Assembly: GCA_903825285.1 (NCBI GenBank) | Contig: CAIJZY010000031.1 | Coordinates: 86,078-150,077, forward strand | Length of the DNA: 64,000 nucleotides | From: an uncultured Opitutia bacterium | GTDB lineage: Bacteria; Verrucomicrobiota; Verrucomicrobiia; Opitutales; Opitutaceae | Reading direction: 5' to 3' | Shown here: positions 19,701 to 27,016 of the stretch, piece after piece | Layout of the letters: each line of letters starts with the position of its first letter | How positions within the stretch are numbered: the first letter of the stretch is position 1 | Made by a program: the position numbers and the translations under genes | Notes under the pieces: model-generated | What the model was told of the DNA's origin: nothing | Databases searched by the model: none | The model's input: the letters and a program-made list of their open reading frames with translations, nothing else

Positions 19701-20003
19701 CTCACCGTGAAGGACGACCTGCGGGTCGGCCTGGTCCACGTCTCCGCCGTGGAGGGCGCCACGCTCACGACCAAGACCGCGCTGCACCTTGCGCCGCTTT
19801 ACCGCGGCGTCACGCTCTGCACACGCGCCGATCAGCCGCTGGCCACCGTCATTGAGGCCAAGGCCGGCCAGCTCACGCTCGCAGCCCCTCCCACCGGCAA
19901 GATTGCCGCCGGCGAGGACGTCTGGCTCGTGGACGCCGCCGTCGGGGAAACCGTCCGCCTGCCCGCCATCCAGAGCTGGATCAACCCGGACCTTCAGCCC
20001 TAA
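16800..20003 (+). CDS. Exported heparinase II/III-family protein (putative polysaccharide lyase)
   Basis: The protein has 1067 residues from the ATG at 16800 with a signal peptide (MRSTLPRLLAAALALGASLT). The central region has the alpha-toroid features of alginate-lyase/heparinase proteins (about 100-430, with FDYALYNLVYRDGAPHESPD), followed by the heparinase II/III beta-domain signature (about 540-640): YHHDRLQFDLFAHGQDLTPD, LGYPDGANEFN and ISHNTVTVDAHRQ. The remaining C-terminus is beta-rich. Such enzymes cleave uronic-acid-containing polysaccharides by elimination in the periplasm or outside. The substrate is unknown. The 71-residue DUF2007 gene and an 887-residue exported protein follow on the same strand. 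Confidence 0.85.
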   Translation: MRSTLPRLLAAALALGASLTTAAARDPWFPDGPIQPQIPHDVLLPQKVRTPQFPLKTARTLHTDAEIAQARANVARYPAARALADQILKEAKYWTAWSDQDLHDLVTTAEVPRAVELCNAGCPIHGRKIYEGINGSSYPWIVDPRQPFKVKCPIGGEVYPDNDYGAYYRSGFKDKSLLKGKIVDDGWGWVGPDGQRYWFVAHANHMVWQGPGLDSRCLITGTQVLSRAYLLTGDPLYAHKAAILLHRIAEVYPTMNHEQQSRFGQLMAAQGTRYPGKIVNLIWESYQVAPCLSEAYDNIWETLDADTVLQQFYHQTGAQVRACIEANYLEDAIDAYFDDKMRGNYGTHQRALLQLAVVRQHGDNARYVDEVLHRPEGHLLRIGFDYALYNLVYRDGAPHESPDYNFVWTRILAASAELLKKLGYDLATMPRLRRMFDTPLDFITVGQLSPPLGDSSTRYAPLIGRDSLTYQRGLQLYGDPRYAGFLAGIGATGDQTFGSFEALFAPALPAQTPPGAGRVVPPQPSRILSGYGYALLNNPADTRSLGLFYGLHVAHYHHDRLQFDLFAHGQDLTPDLGYPDGANEFNAGIFTWSKTTISHNTVTVDAHRQPANPAGHLRLFADGPFARALTADGAGTYPQATTYRRTLVMVDVPGAADRGYVVDFFDVVGGRQHDYSLHGPTGKFTLLGGAWSPPAPGTLAGPDVAVGALYDDPERGAKDFKGSYLNYAGSGFQHLVNVRRLQSGADDVVAEYVHDKDPNARIRLRVLPQAGQELISTEARVSPMKYPELVHFLIARRVAAPGAPELASAFAAVLEPFATEPFITSAHRLALANGSVVVVARAGGERDLVFHHQGNDAALFAGDDTPPVVTDAEVAVISLDAQHRPVRAFFAGGSFLQIGARRLTASGLAGSVTAVDVAAGKLHVRLAPGTPAPNLAQLPGRVLQLSNPLRDTVQTITRAEQAGDELVLTVKDDLRVGLVHVSAVEGATLTTKTALHLAPLYRGVTLCTRADQPLATVIEAKAGQLTLAAPPTGKIAAGEDVWLVDAAVGETVRLPAIQSWINPDLQP

Positions 20004-20021
20004 TCCTACAGCCCGGTGTAG

Positions 20022-20042
20022 GGCGGGGTCGCCGACCCCGCC
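20022..20042. repeat. GC-rich perfect palindrome between genes
   Basis: GGCGGGGTCG at 20022-20031 and CGACCCCGCC at 20033-20042 are perfect inverted copies around one base, 19 bases after the stop of the heparinase-family gene. It can form a very stable hairpin, but no T-run follows. It may act as a terminator or RNA-stabilising element, or be a dispersed palindromic repeat. Confidence 0.5.
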
Positions 20043-20122
20043 GAGCGCGTCGCATGACATCGGGTCGGGACAGTTGCGGTGCGGTTCTTTCGGGGTACGA
20101 TCCGGGCGTCGGCCACCCCGCC

Positions 20123-20338
20123 ATGAAAACCATCGCCAGCTTCAGCCAGCCCGTGGAAGCGCACATGCTGCGCTCGCGGCTCGAGGTGGAGGGCATCACC
20201 GCCTACCTGCGCGACGAGAACATGATCGCGCTCGACTGGCTCTATTCCAACGCGCTCGGGGGCGTGAAGGTGGACGTGGCCGACGAGGACTACGAGCGGG
20301 CCCTGGACGTTATGACGTCCCTGGGCACATCCCCATAG
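20123..20338 (+). CDS. DUF2007-type small protein
   Basis: The protein has 71 residues from the ATG at 20123; the open frame to 20054 is upstream sequence. The pattern KTIASFSQPVEAHMLRSRLE, VEGITAYLRDENMIALDW and a late GVKVDVADEDYERALDVM is that of DUF2007/putative signal-transducing proteins, a small alpha/beta domain related to nitrogen-regulatory-type folds. Function unknown. It is soluble and sits between two exported polysaccharide-active proteins, so co-transcription with the downstream gene (64-base gap) is possible. Confidence 0.82.
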   Translation: MKTIASFSQPVEAHMLRSRLEVEGITAYLRDENMIALDWLYSNALGGVKVDVADEDYERALDVMTSLGTSP

Positions 20339-20402
20339 CCCAAATCCGACCCGCCCTCGTCATCGGATTGACGCGCCGCGTCCTCTTCGTCCCGCTAGCA
20401 GC

Positions 20403-23066
20403 ATGGCCCTGTCTCCCCGCGCGCTGCTGTGCTGGATCGGTTTCACGCTTGTCGGATTCGCCGGCCCGCTCCGGGCCGCGACCACCACCGTCGCCGTGGT
20501 CTGGGCCGCCGCGCCGTCGGGCGAAGTCCGCGTGGACCGCGGCCGACTGGTCGAACTGCGTGCCGGCCCCGGAGGCGAGGCGACCGGCCACACTTTCAAG
20601 TTTGCGCCGCAGACGCCGGGCCGGCTCGAACTCACGCTTGAGGCCAGCGCCGCTGGAAATGAGACCGGCACGCTCGTCACGTTCGCGGCCCCGGGGGCAA
20701 CCTTCACTTTCCGGCCCGGCGACGTGACCGCCACCTATCCCATCTACGTGCCCGCGCTCGGCGTCGCGGTCACCGCCGCCAGCGACGCCCGCGCCTACGC
20801 CGCGATCGCGGCGGACATCCGCCAGCGCGGCACGCGCACGAAGCTCCAGGCCATCGACGCCGCGCCCGAGGAGAACTTCGCCGCGGCCGCCGCGACCACG
20901 CGCGCCATGCGGCTCGAGACGTGGCTCGGCCTGAGCCGCGACGCCCGGATCTTCCGCGCGGACGACCGCCTGCAGTGGATCAAGCCCCGCTTCCACTGGA
21001 GCGAGTCGAAGCTGCCGGAAACCAACGGCAAGCCGATCGTCTATGAGTTCCAGTTCGGCCGCGGCTGGGGCGTGCGCGACGACGTCACACGCCGGCTCGA
21101 GGACGGCGTGCTGCCGATCCTCCACGGCCATATCGGCGACGAGGACGTGCAGTACGAGGTCACAGCCTTCACCAGCCTCGAGCGCACCCCGCTCACCGCC
21201 GCCACGCTGCGCGGCACGCCGTACCTGGTCGCCGACGCGTACGGCGCCGGCCACATGTTCACGGCGGCCCAGCAGGTCGAGGTCGGCAAGCAGCGCGAGG
21301 CCGAGGCCAACCGCGACGAGGAAACCGTACTCTACGTCCGCGGCGTGGCCACGAACCACGGATCGGTGCCGCGCTTTGCGCTGTTCAAGACCATGACGCC
21401 CCAGCTCGTGAAGCGCGACGGTTGGCATGTCGACGGCGCGCACGGCTTCGGGGTCTTCCAGTCGGGCCGCGTGTTTGTCGTCACCAAGCTCAACGGCCAG
21501 CCCGCCGGCGAGGAGTGCTCCGTGCTGCTCCAGCCGGGGCAGAGCGCGGCCTTCGAGATGTTTGTGCCGCACAGCCCGGTCGCCGCCGGGCGCGCCGCGG
21601 CGCTGGCCGCGCAGTCGTTCGACGCGCGGCTGGCGGAGGTGCGTTCGTTCTGGCAGCGGAAGCTCGACCGGGCCGCCCACTGGCGCCTGCCCGAGCCGCG
21701 GATCGACGAGATGGCGCGGGCCGGCCTGCTGCACCTCGACCTGATCACCTACGGCCTTGAGCCCGACGGCACGCTCATCCCCACCATCGGCGACTACACC
21801 GCGATCGGCTCCGAGAGCGCGCCGATCATCCAGTTCATGGACTCGATGGGCTGGCATGACGAGACGCGGCGCGCGATCGGGTTCTTCCTCGCGAAGCAGC
21901 ATGACGACGGGTTCATGCAGAACTTCAACGGCTACATGCTCGAGACCGGCGCCGTGCTGTGGACCATGGGCGAGCACTACCGCTACACGCGCGACGAGGC
22001 CTGGCTGCGCGAGGTGAAGCCCGCGCTGCTCAAGGCCTGCCGTTTCCTTCAGGCGTGGCGCGCGCGCAACCGGCGCGGGCCGGCCGACGACGGCTTCGGC
22101 CTGCTCGACGGCAAGACGGCGGACCCCGATGATCCCTACCGCTCGTTCATGCTGAACGGCTACGCCTACCTCGGGCTCGCCCGCGCGGCGGAGATGCTTG
22201 CCGCCAGCGACCCGGCCGAGGCGCAGGTCTGGCGCGCCGAGGCCGAGGGCCTCAAGCACGACCTCCGCGCGGCGCTGATGCACGGCCTGGAGCAGTCCCC
22301 GGTCGTGCCCCTCGGCGACGGCACCTGGGCGCCCGCCGCCGCGCCGTGGACCGGCTACCGCGGGCCCGTGATGCTCCACGCCGACGGCGGCGCGTGGTTC
22401 ACGCACGGCACCATGACCGGCCGCGACTCGCTGCTCGGTCCACTCTACCTCGTCTTTCAGGAGGTGATTGATCCACAGGAGCCGCTCGCCGGCACGCTGC
22501 TCGCCACGCACAGCGAGCTGATGACGCGGCAGAACGTCGCCTTCAGCCAGCCCTATTACAGCCGCCACCCCTGGCTGCACCTGCGCCGCGGCGAGGTGAA
22601 GCCTTTCCTCCAGGCCTGGTACGACACCGTCGCGTCCATGGCCGACCGGGAGACATACACGTTCACCGAGCACTTCTTCGGCGCGAGCCCGCACAAGACG
22701 CACGAGGAGGCGTGGTTCCTGATGGAGACGCGCTGGATGCTTTATCTCGAGGAGGGCCACACGCTCCGCCTGCTTGCGGGCGCGCCGCGCGCCTATCTCG
22801 CGGACGGAAAAACCGTGGCGGTGGAAAACGCCGCCAGCTACTTCGGCCCGCTGTCATTCCGCGTCGAGTCGCACGCCACCCAGGGCCTGATCCGCGCAAC
22901 CGTCACCTGTGCCGGCGACCGCCACCCCGACGTCGTCGAGTTCCGCGTGCCCCACCCTGACGGACTCCACGCAAAATCCGTCGAAGGCGGCGTCTACGAT
23001 TCCACGACCGAAACAGTCCGGATCGCCCCGTTCCGCGGCGCCGCCACGATCACGCTGAAGTACTGA
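20403..23066 (+). CDS. Exported six-hairpin glycosidase-like protein, family not assigned
   Basis: The protein has 887 residues with a signal peptide (MALSPRALLCWIGFTLVGFA, end near GPLRAA). The first ~420 residues are beta-rich. From about residue 425 to 780 there are repeated paired helices as in (alpha/alpha)6-toroid glycosidases: MARAGLLHLDLITYGLEPDG, FMDSMGWHDETRRAIGFFLA, LETGAVLWTMGEHYRYTRDE and GYAYLGLARAAEMLAASDPA. Acidic residues in GDYTAIGSESAP and MQNFNGYMLETG are candidates for catalysis. A C-terminal beta-domain ends the protein. It is likely a periplasmic or outer-membrane glycosidase acting with the upstream heparinase-family protein, but the substrate and CAZy family cannot be named. 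Confidence 0.72.
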   Translation: MALSPRALLCWIGFTLVGFAGPLRAATTTVAVVWAAAPSGEVRVDRGRLVELRAGPGGEATGHTFKFAPQTPGRLELTLEASAAGNETGTLVTFAAPGATFTFRPGDVTATYPIYVPALGVAVTAASDARAYAAIAADIRQRGTRTKLQAIDAAPEENFAAAAATTRAMRLETWLGLSRDARIFRADDRLQWIKPRFHWSESKLPETNGKPIVYEFQFGRGWGVRDDVTRRLEDGVLPILHGHIGDEDVQYEVTAFTSLERTPLTAATLRGTPYLVADAYGAGHMFTAAQQVEVGKQREAEANRDEETVLYVRGVATNHGSVPRFALFKTMTPQLVKRDGWHVDGAHGFGVFQSGRVFVVTKLNGQPAGEECSVLLQPGQSAAFEMFVPHSPVAAGRAAALAAQSFDARLAEVRSFWQRKLDRAAHWRLPEPRIDEMARAGLLHLDLITYGLEPDGTLIPTIGDYTAIGSESAPIIQFMDSMGWHDETRRAIGFFLAKQHDDGFMQNFNGYMLETGAVLWTMGEHYRYTRDEAWLREVKPALLKACRFLQAWRARNRRGPADDGFGLLDGKTADPDDPYRSFMLNGYAYLGLARAAEMLAASDPAEAQVWRAEAEGLKHDLRAALMHGLEQSPVVPLGDGTWAPAAAPWTGYRGPVMLHADGGAWFTHGTMTGRDSLLGPLYLVFQEVIDPQEPLAGTLLATHSELMTRQNVAFSQPYYSRHPWLHLRRGEVKPFLQAWYDTVASMADRETYTFTEHFFGASPHKTHEEAWFLMETRWMLYLEEGHTLRLLAGAPRAYLADGKTVAVENAASYFGPLSFRVESHATQGLIRATVTCAGDRHPDVVEFRVPHPDGLHAKSVEGGVYDSTTETVRIAPFRGAATITLKY

Positions 23067-23125
23067 CGCATCCGCGTTCCCCCGCGAAATCCGCGGAAAC
23101 GGAACTCGGGTGAGCCGCCTGTGTT

Positions 23126-23977
23126 TCAGACCCGGTAGAACGACTCGGCGTTGCGCACGTAGAGCTGGTGCAGCTCGTCGGGCGACGCGCCCTTCAGCGC
23201 GGCGTCGAGCGTGTTCACCCAGCGCGGGTAGTCGGTCGCCTGCGTGGACACGGGCCAGTCGCCGCCGAAGATCACGCGACCGAAGCCGAAGCAGTCGACC
23301 ACGTGGTCGATATACGGCTGCAGGTCGGCGGGCGTCCAATTCGCGCAGTCGGCCTCGGTGACAAGGCCCGACAGCTTGCACCAGACGTTCGGGAACTTCG
23401 CCAGCTCCCGCAGCTCCGCGCGCCACGGGTCGAGCAGCAAGGCCTTGATGTCGGGCTTGGCGATGTGGTCCATGATGAACTTCACGTTCGGGCACTGCTT
23501 CACGAGCTTCAGCGTGTTCGCGAGCTGCTTGTGGTTGATGCAGAGGTCAAAGCTCAGCCCGTGGCGCGGCAGCAGCTGCACGCCCCGCACAAAGCCGGGC
23601 TGCAGGCAGAACTCCTGGTCCGCCTCGAACTGGATGATGCGGCGGATGCCCTTGATCAGCGGGTTCGCCGCCAGCCGCGCGAGGTCCGCCTCGGCGGCGT
23701 CGCCCTTCTCCAGCGGCGCCCACGGCACGATGCCGCGGATGCGCGGGTCGACGCGCGCCACCTCCGTCACCCAGTCCGCCTCCTCCTGGAACAGCGCGAA
23801 GTCCGCCTCGCACTGCAGGAACACCATCTTCGCCACCTGCACGGGTCCGCAGGCCTGGCGGTATTCTTCAATCAGGTGGTCGCGGTTGAGCATCGGGACG
23901 TTCACGAGCCACGGGTAGCGCAGCCGCTTGAGGTCCCAGAGGTGGAGGTGGGTGTCGACGATGGGGAATGAGGGCAT
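23126..23977 (-). CDS. Amidohydrolase-2 family (COG3618-type) lactonase-like hydrolase
   Basis: The protein has 283 residues and no signal peptide. The metal-site motif VDTHLHLWD is at residues 7-15 (His10, His12), with a later histidine in KFIMDHIAKPDIK and the aspartate in VIFGGDWPVS near residue 240. This set is typical of the TIM-barrel sugar-lactonase/dicarboxylate-lactone hydrolases of the amidohydrolase superfamily, which include L-fucono- and L-rhamnono-lactonases. It is the last gene of a five-gene minus-strand row with a 2-hydroxyacid dehydrogenase, an SDR, a Zn-dehydrogenase and a 2-epimerase, which supports a sugar-lactone substrate by inference. Confidence 0.85.
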   Translation of the reverse strand: MPSFPIVDTHLHLWDLKRLRYPWLVNVPMLNRDHLIEEYRQACGPVQVAKMVFLQCEADFALFQEEADWVTEVARVDPRIRGIVPWAPLEKGDAAEADLARLAANPLIKGIRRIIQFEADQEFCLQPGFVRGVQLLPRHGLSFDLCINHKQLANTLKLVKQCPNVKFIMDHIAKPDIKALLLDPWRAELRELAKFPNVWCKLSGLVTEADCANWTPADLQPYIDHVVDCFGFGRVIFGGDWPVSTQATDYPRWVNTLDAALKGASPDELHQLYVRNAESFYRV

Positions 23978-24020
23978 GGGGACGGGGGTTGGGGCTAGAG
24001 CACGAAGGCGGGAATTAGTC

Positions 24021-24051
24021 CTCGAATTTCGGATTTTTGCTCTTCGAATTC
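24021..24051 (-). repeat. Stop-adjacent dispersed repeat, copy 2
   Basis: Read on the minus strand, this segment begins two bases after the 2-hydroxyacid dehydrogenase stop (a double TAGTAG). It contains ATTCGAAGAGCAAAAATCC and then GAAATTCGAGG, which aligns with the copies at 8905-8938 and 25891-25928, more diverged than those two are from each other. Confidence 0.55.
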
Positions 24052-24053
24052 TA

Positions 24054-25013
24054 CTAGCGGTTCACCTGGTTCTTGAGCGGTTCGCCGCGCAGGCCGCGGA
24101 CGGTCTCCTCGGCGGCGAGCTGCTGCAGGCGGGGAATGCTGCTCTCGCTGTACCACGCGACGTGCGACGTGAGCAGCGCCGACGGGCAGGCGAACAGCGG
24201 GTGCTCCTTCTCGATGGGCTCCTTCTCGTAGACGTCGAGGCCGGCGCCGGCGATCGTGCCGGCCTGCAGCGCCGCGGCCAGCGCCACGGTGTCCACCAGC
24301 GGGCCGCGGGCCGTGTTCACAATAATGGCATGCTTCTTCATCTGCGCCATGCGCGCGGCACTCACAAAGTGACGCGTCTCCGCCGACAGCGGCAGGTGCA
24401 GGGAAAGGATGTCCGCCCGGGTGAACAGCTGCTCGAGGTCCACCTTCTCCACCCCGACCGCCGCCATCGCCTCGGCGCCGACAAACGGGTCGTAGGTGAT
24501 CCGCTGCCCGCCGAAGCCGCGCATCATCTCGTGCGCCGCGCGGGCGATGCGGCCGAAACCCGCAGTGGCAAAGGTGGAGTCCCGCAGCGCGGGCATCGGC
24601 TGGTCGGGCGTGATCTTCCAGGTGCCCCCGCGCAGCCGGCGGTCGATCTGCGGCAGCTGGCGCCGCAGCGCGAGGGCCAGCGCCACCGCGTGCGAGGCCA
24701 CCTCGTCCACACCGTAGTCCGGCACGTTGCACACCGGGATGCCCCGGGCCTTGGCCGCCGCGAGGTCGACGTTGTCCACGCCGATGCCGTAGCGGATGAT
24801 GACCTTGCAGCGCGTCAGCGCGGCGATCACCGCGGCGTTCACCGGCGCCCACTGGACCAGCAGCGCGTCCGCGTCACGAGTAGCGGCGATCACCGCCTCC
24901 GGCGTCTTGCACTGCGCGACCACCAGCTCCGCGCCGGCGGCGGCCAGGACCGTCTCTTCGTGGCGAAGATTCGGGAAACCATGATCGGTGACAACTACGC
25001 GGTATGTGGACAT
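24054..25013 (-). CDS. D-isomer-specific 2-hydroxyacid dehydrogenase family protein
   Basis: The protein has 319 residues and is cytoplasmic. The family layout is clear: an N-terminal substrate domain, then the NAD-binding region beginning STFATAGFGRIARAAHEMMR, then the catalytic arginine block VNTARGPLVDTVALAAAL, the glutamate in GAGLDVYEKEPIEKEHPLFA and the histidine in LLTSHVAWYSESS. The glycine pattern GFGRIA replaces the more common GxGxxG with only its second half. The family includes phosphoglycerate, glyoxylate/hydroxypyruvate and related dehydrogenases. It starts 23 bases after the SDR stop and is probably co-transcribed with it. Confidence 0.92.
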   Translation of the reverse strand: MSTYRVVVTDHGFPNLRHEETVLAAAGAELVVAQCKTPEAVIAATRDADALLVQWAPVNAAVIAALTRCKVIIRYGIGVDNVDLAAAKARGIPVCNVPDYGVDEVASHAVALALALRRQLPQIDRRLRGGTWKITPDQPMPALRDSTFATAGFGRIARAAHEMMRGFGGQRITYDPFVGAEAMAAVGVEKVDLEQLFTRADILSLHLPLSAETRHFVSAARMAQMKKHAIIVNTARGPLVDTVALAAALQAGTIAGAGLDVYEKEPIEKEHPLFACPSALLTSHVAWYSESSIPRLQQLAAEETVRGLRGEPLKNQVNR

Positions 25014-25036
25014 GGGAAATTAGACGTGAGTCCGGG

Positions 25037-25864
25037 TCACTTGGTGCCGGCGATCTTCGTGGTCTGGCCGAGGCCCTCGGGCCCGAGGCCGTTGTAGCCG
25101 CCGTCCACGGGCAGGTCCGTGCCGGTGATGAACGACGCGTCGTCGCTCAGGAGGAACAGCACCGGCCCGGCGATCTCCACCGGGTGGCCCATCCGCGCGA
25201 GCATGTGGTACTGGCCCCAGATCGGGTCGTACTTCGCGCGGTCGCCGCCGGCGGCCTTGTCCACCTCGCGGGTCCAGATCCAGCCGGGGCTGACGCTGTT
25301 GACGCGGATGCGGTGGGGCGCGAGGTCGAGCGCGGCGCAGCGCGTGAGCTGGGTCACGGCGCCCTTCGCGGTGTTGTAGGTCCACCGGTTCGGCTGCGCG
25401 ACCCAGGCCGAGATGCTCGAGACGTTCACGATCGCGCCGCCGCCCTGCCGCTTCATCCACTCCGCCACCAGCTGGGTCAGCTGCGCGAAGGCGAACGGCC
25501 CGACGTTGAACGACCGCTCGAAATCCGCGCGCGTCGCGTCGAGCCCCTTGGCCAGGAAGGAAAAGGCGTTGTTCACCAGGTAATCGATCCGGCCGAGCTT
25601 GGTGCCCACCTCGGTCACGAGCGTCCGGCAGAAGGCCTCGTTCTCCAGGTCGCCCGCGACGATTAGCGGCGTGAAGCCCGCGGCGGCAAAATTCCGGCGG
25701 CCCTCCTCGGCGTCGGCCGGCAGGCCGCTCACGGCCACCGTCGCGCCCTCGCGCAGCAGCTCGAGCGCGATCGCGTGGCCGATGCCGTTGGTGCCGCCGG
25801 TCACGAGGGCGACCTTGCCCTTGAAGCGCTGCGGGATGGGGGTGCGGGTGGGTGAGGTGCTCAT
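25037..25864 (-). CDS. Short-chain dehydrogenase/reductase (SDR)
   Basis: The protein has 275 residues from the ATG at 25864; the much longer open frame upstream is a shadow. The NAD(P)-binding motif TGGTNGIG is at 22-29, LVNNA at 96-100, the catalytic Ser150 in NVSS, and Tyr163 and Lys167 in YNTAK. The C-terminal block FITGTDLPVDGGYNG is typical of classical SDRs. By context (lactonase-like hydrolase, Zn-dehydrogenase, 2-hydroxyacid dehydrogenase) it may oxidise a sugar or a sugar acid at the start of a non-phosphorylating pathway. The substrate is not deducible from sequence. Confidence 0.95.
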   Translation of the reverse strand: MSTSPTRTPIPQRFKGKVALVTGGTNGIGHAIALELLREGATVAVSGLPADAEEGRRNFAAAGFTPLIVAGDLENEAFCRTLVTEVGTKLGRIDYLVNNAFSFLAKGLDATRADFERSFNVGPFAFAQLTQLVAEWMKRQGGGAIVNVSSISAWVAQPNRWTYNTAKGAVTQLTRCAALDLAPHRIRVNSVSPGWIWTREVDKAAGGDRAKYDPIWGQYHMLARMGHPVEIAGPVLFLLSDDASFITGTDLPVDGGYNGLGPEGLGQTTKIAGTK

Positions 25865-25890
25865 GGGGTGGTGAGTAGGCTCGCTGAAAC

Positions 25891-25928
25891 TATTTTCGAA
25901 TTTCCGCCTTCGGGTTTTCTCCTCGGCG
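25891..25928 (-). repeat. Stop-adjacent dispersed repeat, copy 3
   Basis: Read on the minus strand, this lies one base after the stop of the Zn-dehydrogenase gene and ends 27 bases before the SDR start. It contains GAAAACCCGAAGGCGG followed by AAATTCGAAAATA, and matches copy 1 behind pckG with about two differences over 26 bases. Confidence 0.7.
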
Positions 25929-25929
25929 C

Positions 25930-26946
25930 CTAGGGACAAATGACAGCTTTGATGTCCGCTCCCTCGGCCGCGAGCATCCGCTTGAAGGCGGTGACGCCGT
26001 CGGCGAGCGGGAAGCGCTGGACCCAGGAGCGCGCGTCCACCTGGCCCGAGGCCATGAGCCCGAGCGCGTGCTGCAGCTCCTCGATCTTCGCGGCGTAGGT
26101 GCCGAGCACCTGTTTTTCCGGGAGCGTGAGGCCGTAGGAGTCGAAGGTGAGCGCGTTCTCGTGGAGGCCGATCCACACCGTGGCGCCGCCCGGGCGCAGC
26201 GCCGCGAGCGAGGTGCGCTTCGTGACGCCCGCGCCCACCGCGTCCACCACGAGGTCGGCGCCCTCGCCGCCGGTGGCGGCCTGCAGGATCTGGGCGGCAT
26301 CCTGGGTGCGGGGGTTGATCACGTCCACCGCGCCGAGCCGCCGCGCCACCGCGAGGCGCTCCGCGCTCAGGTCGGCGACCCACACCTTCGAGCCGCGCAG
26401 CACCTGCAGCGCCTGCTGGCAGAACAGGCCGATCGGACCCGCGCCAATCACCAGTGCCGTCGCGGCGGGGAGGTGGCGCGTGAGATTCACGACATGGATG
26501 CCGTTCGCCAGCGGCTCGGCGAGCGCGGCGGCCTCGGCGGGCAGATTCTCGGGCCAGTCCAGCAGGCAGCGCGCGGGCACGTTCACAAACTCCGCAAACG
26601 CCCCCGGCCGGTGCATGCCGAAGATCTGGCGGTGCGCGCACAGGTGCGTGTCGCCGCGCTCGCACCGGACGCAGCGGCCGCAGGGCACGAGGGAGTTGCT
26701 GACGACGCGGGCGCCGACCTTCCAGCCGGACACCGCGGACCCGACCACGGCGATCGTGCCGCAGAACTCGTGGCCCATGACCAGCGGCGGCGCGCGGCGC
26801 GGGCTGCGGTTCTTGAACGTCTCGAGCTCGCTGCCGCACAGGCCGCAGGCCGCGACCTGGATGCGGACCTCGTCGGGCTGCGGCGGCGTCACGTCGAGGT
26901 CGCGGATTTCCAGCCGGTCAAATTCGGGGTAGTGCAGCACGCGCAT
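25930..26946 (-). CDS. Zinc-dependent medium-chain dehydrogenase
   Basis: The protein has 338 residues from the ATG at 26946. Catalytic zinc ligands are Cys37 (in CGLCGSE, 34-40) and His59-Glu60 (GHEFCG). The structural zinc site is complete with Cys89, Cys92, Cys95 and Cys103 (CGRCVRCERGDTHLC). The Rossmann region has ALVIGAGPIGLFCQQAL and WVADLSAERLAVARRLGA. It resembles L-threonine 3-dehydrogenase, sorbitol dehydrogenase and related polyol/sugar-acid dehydrogenases. In the five-gene row it lies between the AGE-family gene and the SDR gene. The exact substrate is open. Confidence 0.94.
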   Translation of the reverse strand: MRVLHYPEFDRLEIRDLDVTPPQPDEVRIQVAACGLCGSELETFKNRSPRRAPPLVMGHEFCGTIAVVGSAVSGWKVGARVVSNSLVPCGRCVRCERGDTHLCAHRQIFGMHRPGAFAEFVNVPARCLLDWPENLPAEAAALAEPLANGIHVVNLTRHLPAATALVIGAGPIGLFCQQALQVLRGSKVWVADLSAERLAVARRLGAVDVINPRTQDAAQILQAATGGEGADLVVDAVGAGVTKRTSLAALRPGGATVWIGLHENALTFDSYGLTLPEKQVLGTYAAKIEELQHALGLMASGQVDARSWVQRFPLADGVTAFKRMLAAEGADIKAVICP

Positions 26947-27016
26947 GGCCGAAGCTGGGTTGGCCCCCAGCCCGCGCAATGGCAAGGCGAAGTGGCGTGA
27001 AAATTCGCCCGCGCCC

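Noticed and set aside
16755..20060. Open frame of about 1100 codons opposite the heparinase-family gene
   Set aside because: It is a GC-skew shadow. The plus strand has a signal peptide and heparinase motifs, while the opposite frame has none.
23082..23096. Terminator behind the 887-residue protein gene (CCGCG-AAATC-CGCGG)
   Set aside because: The stem has only five base pairs and no T-run, so it is not distinguishable from chance in this GC-rich DNA.
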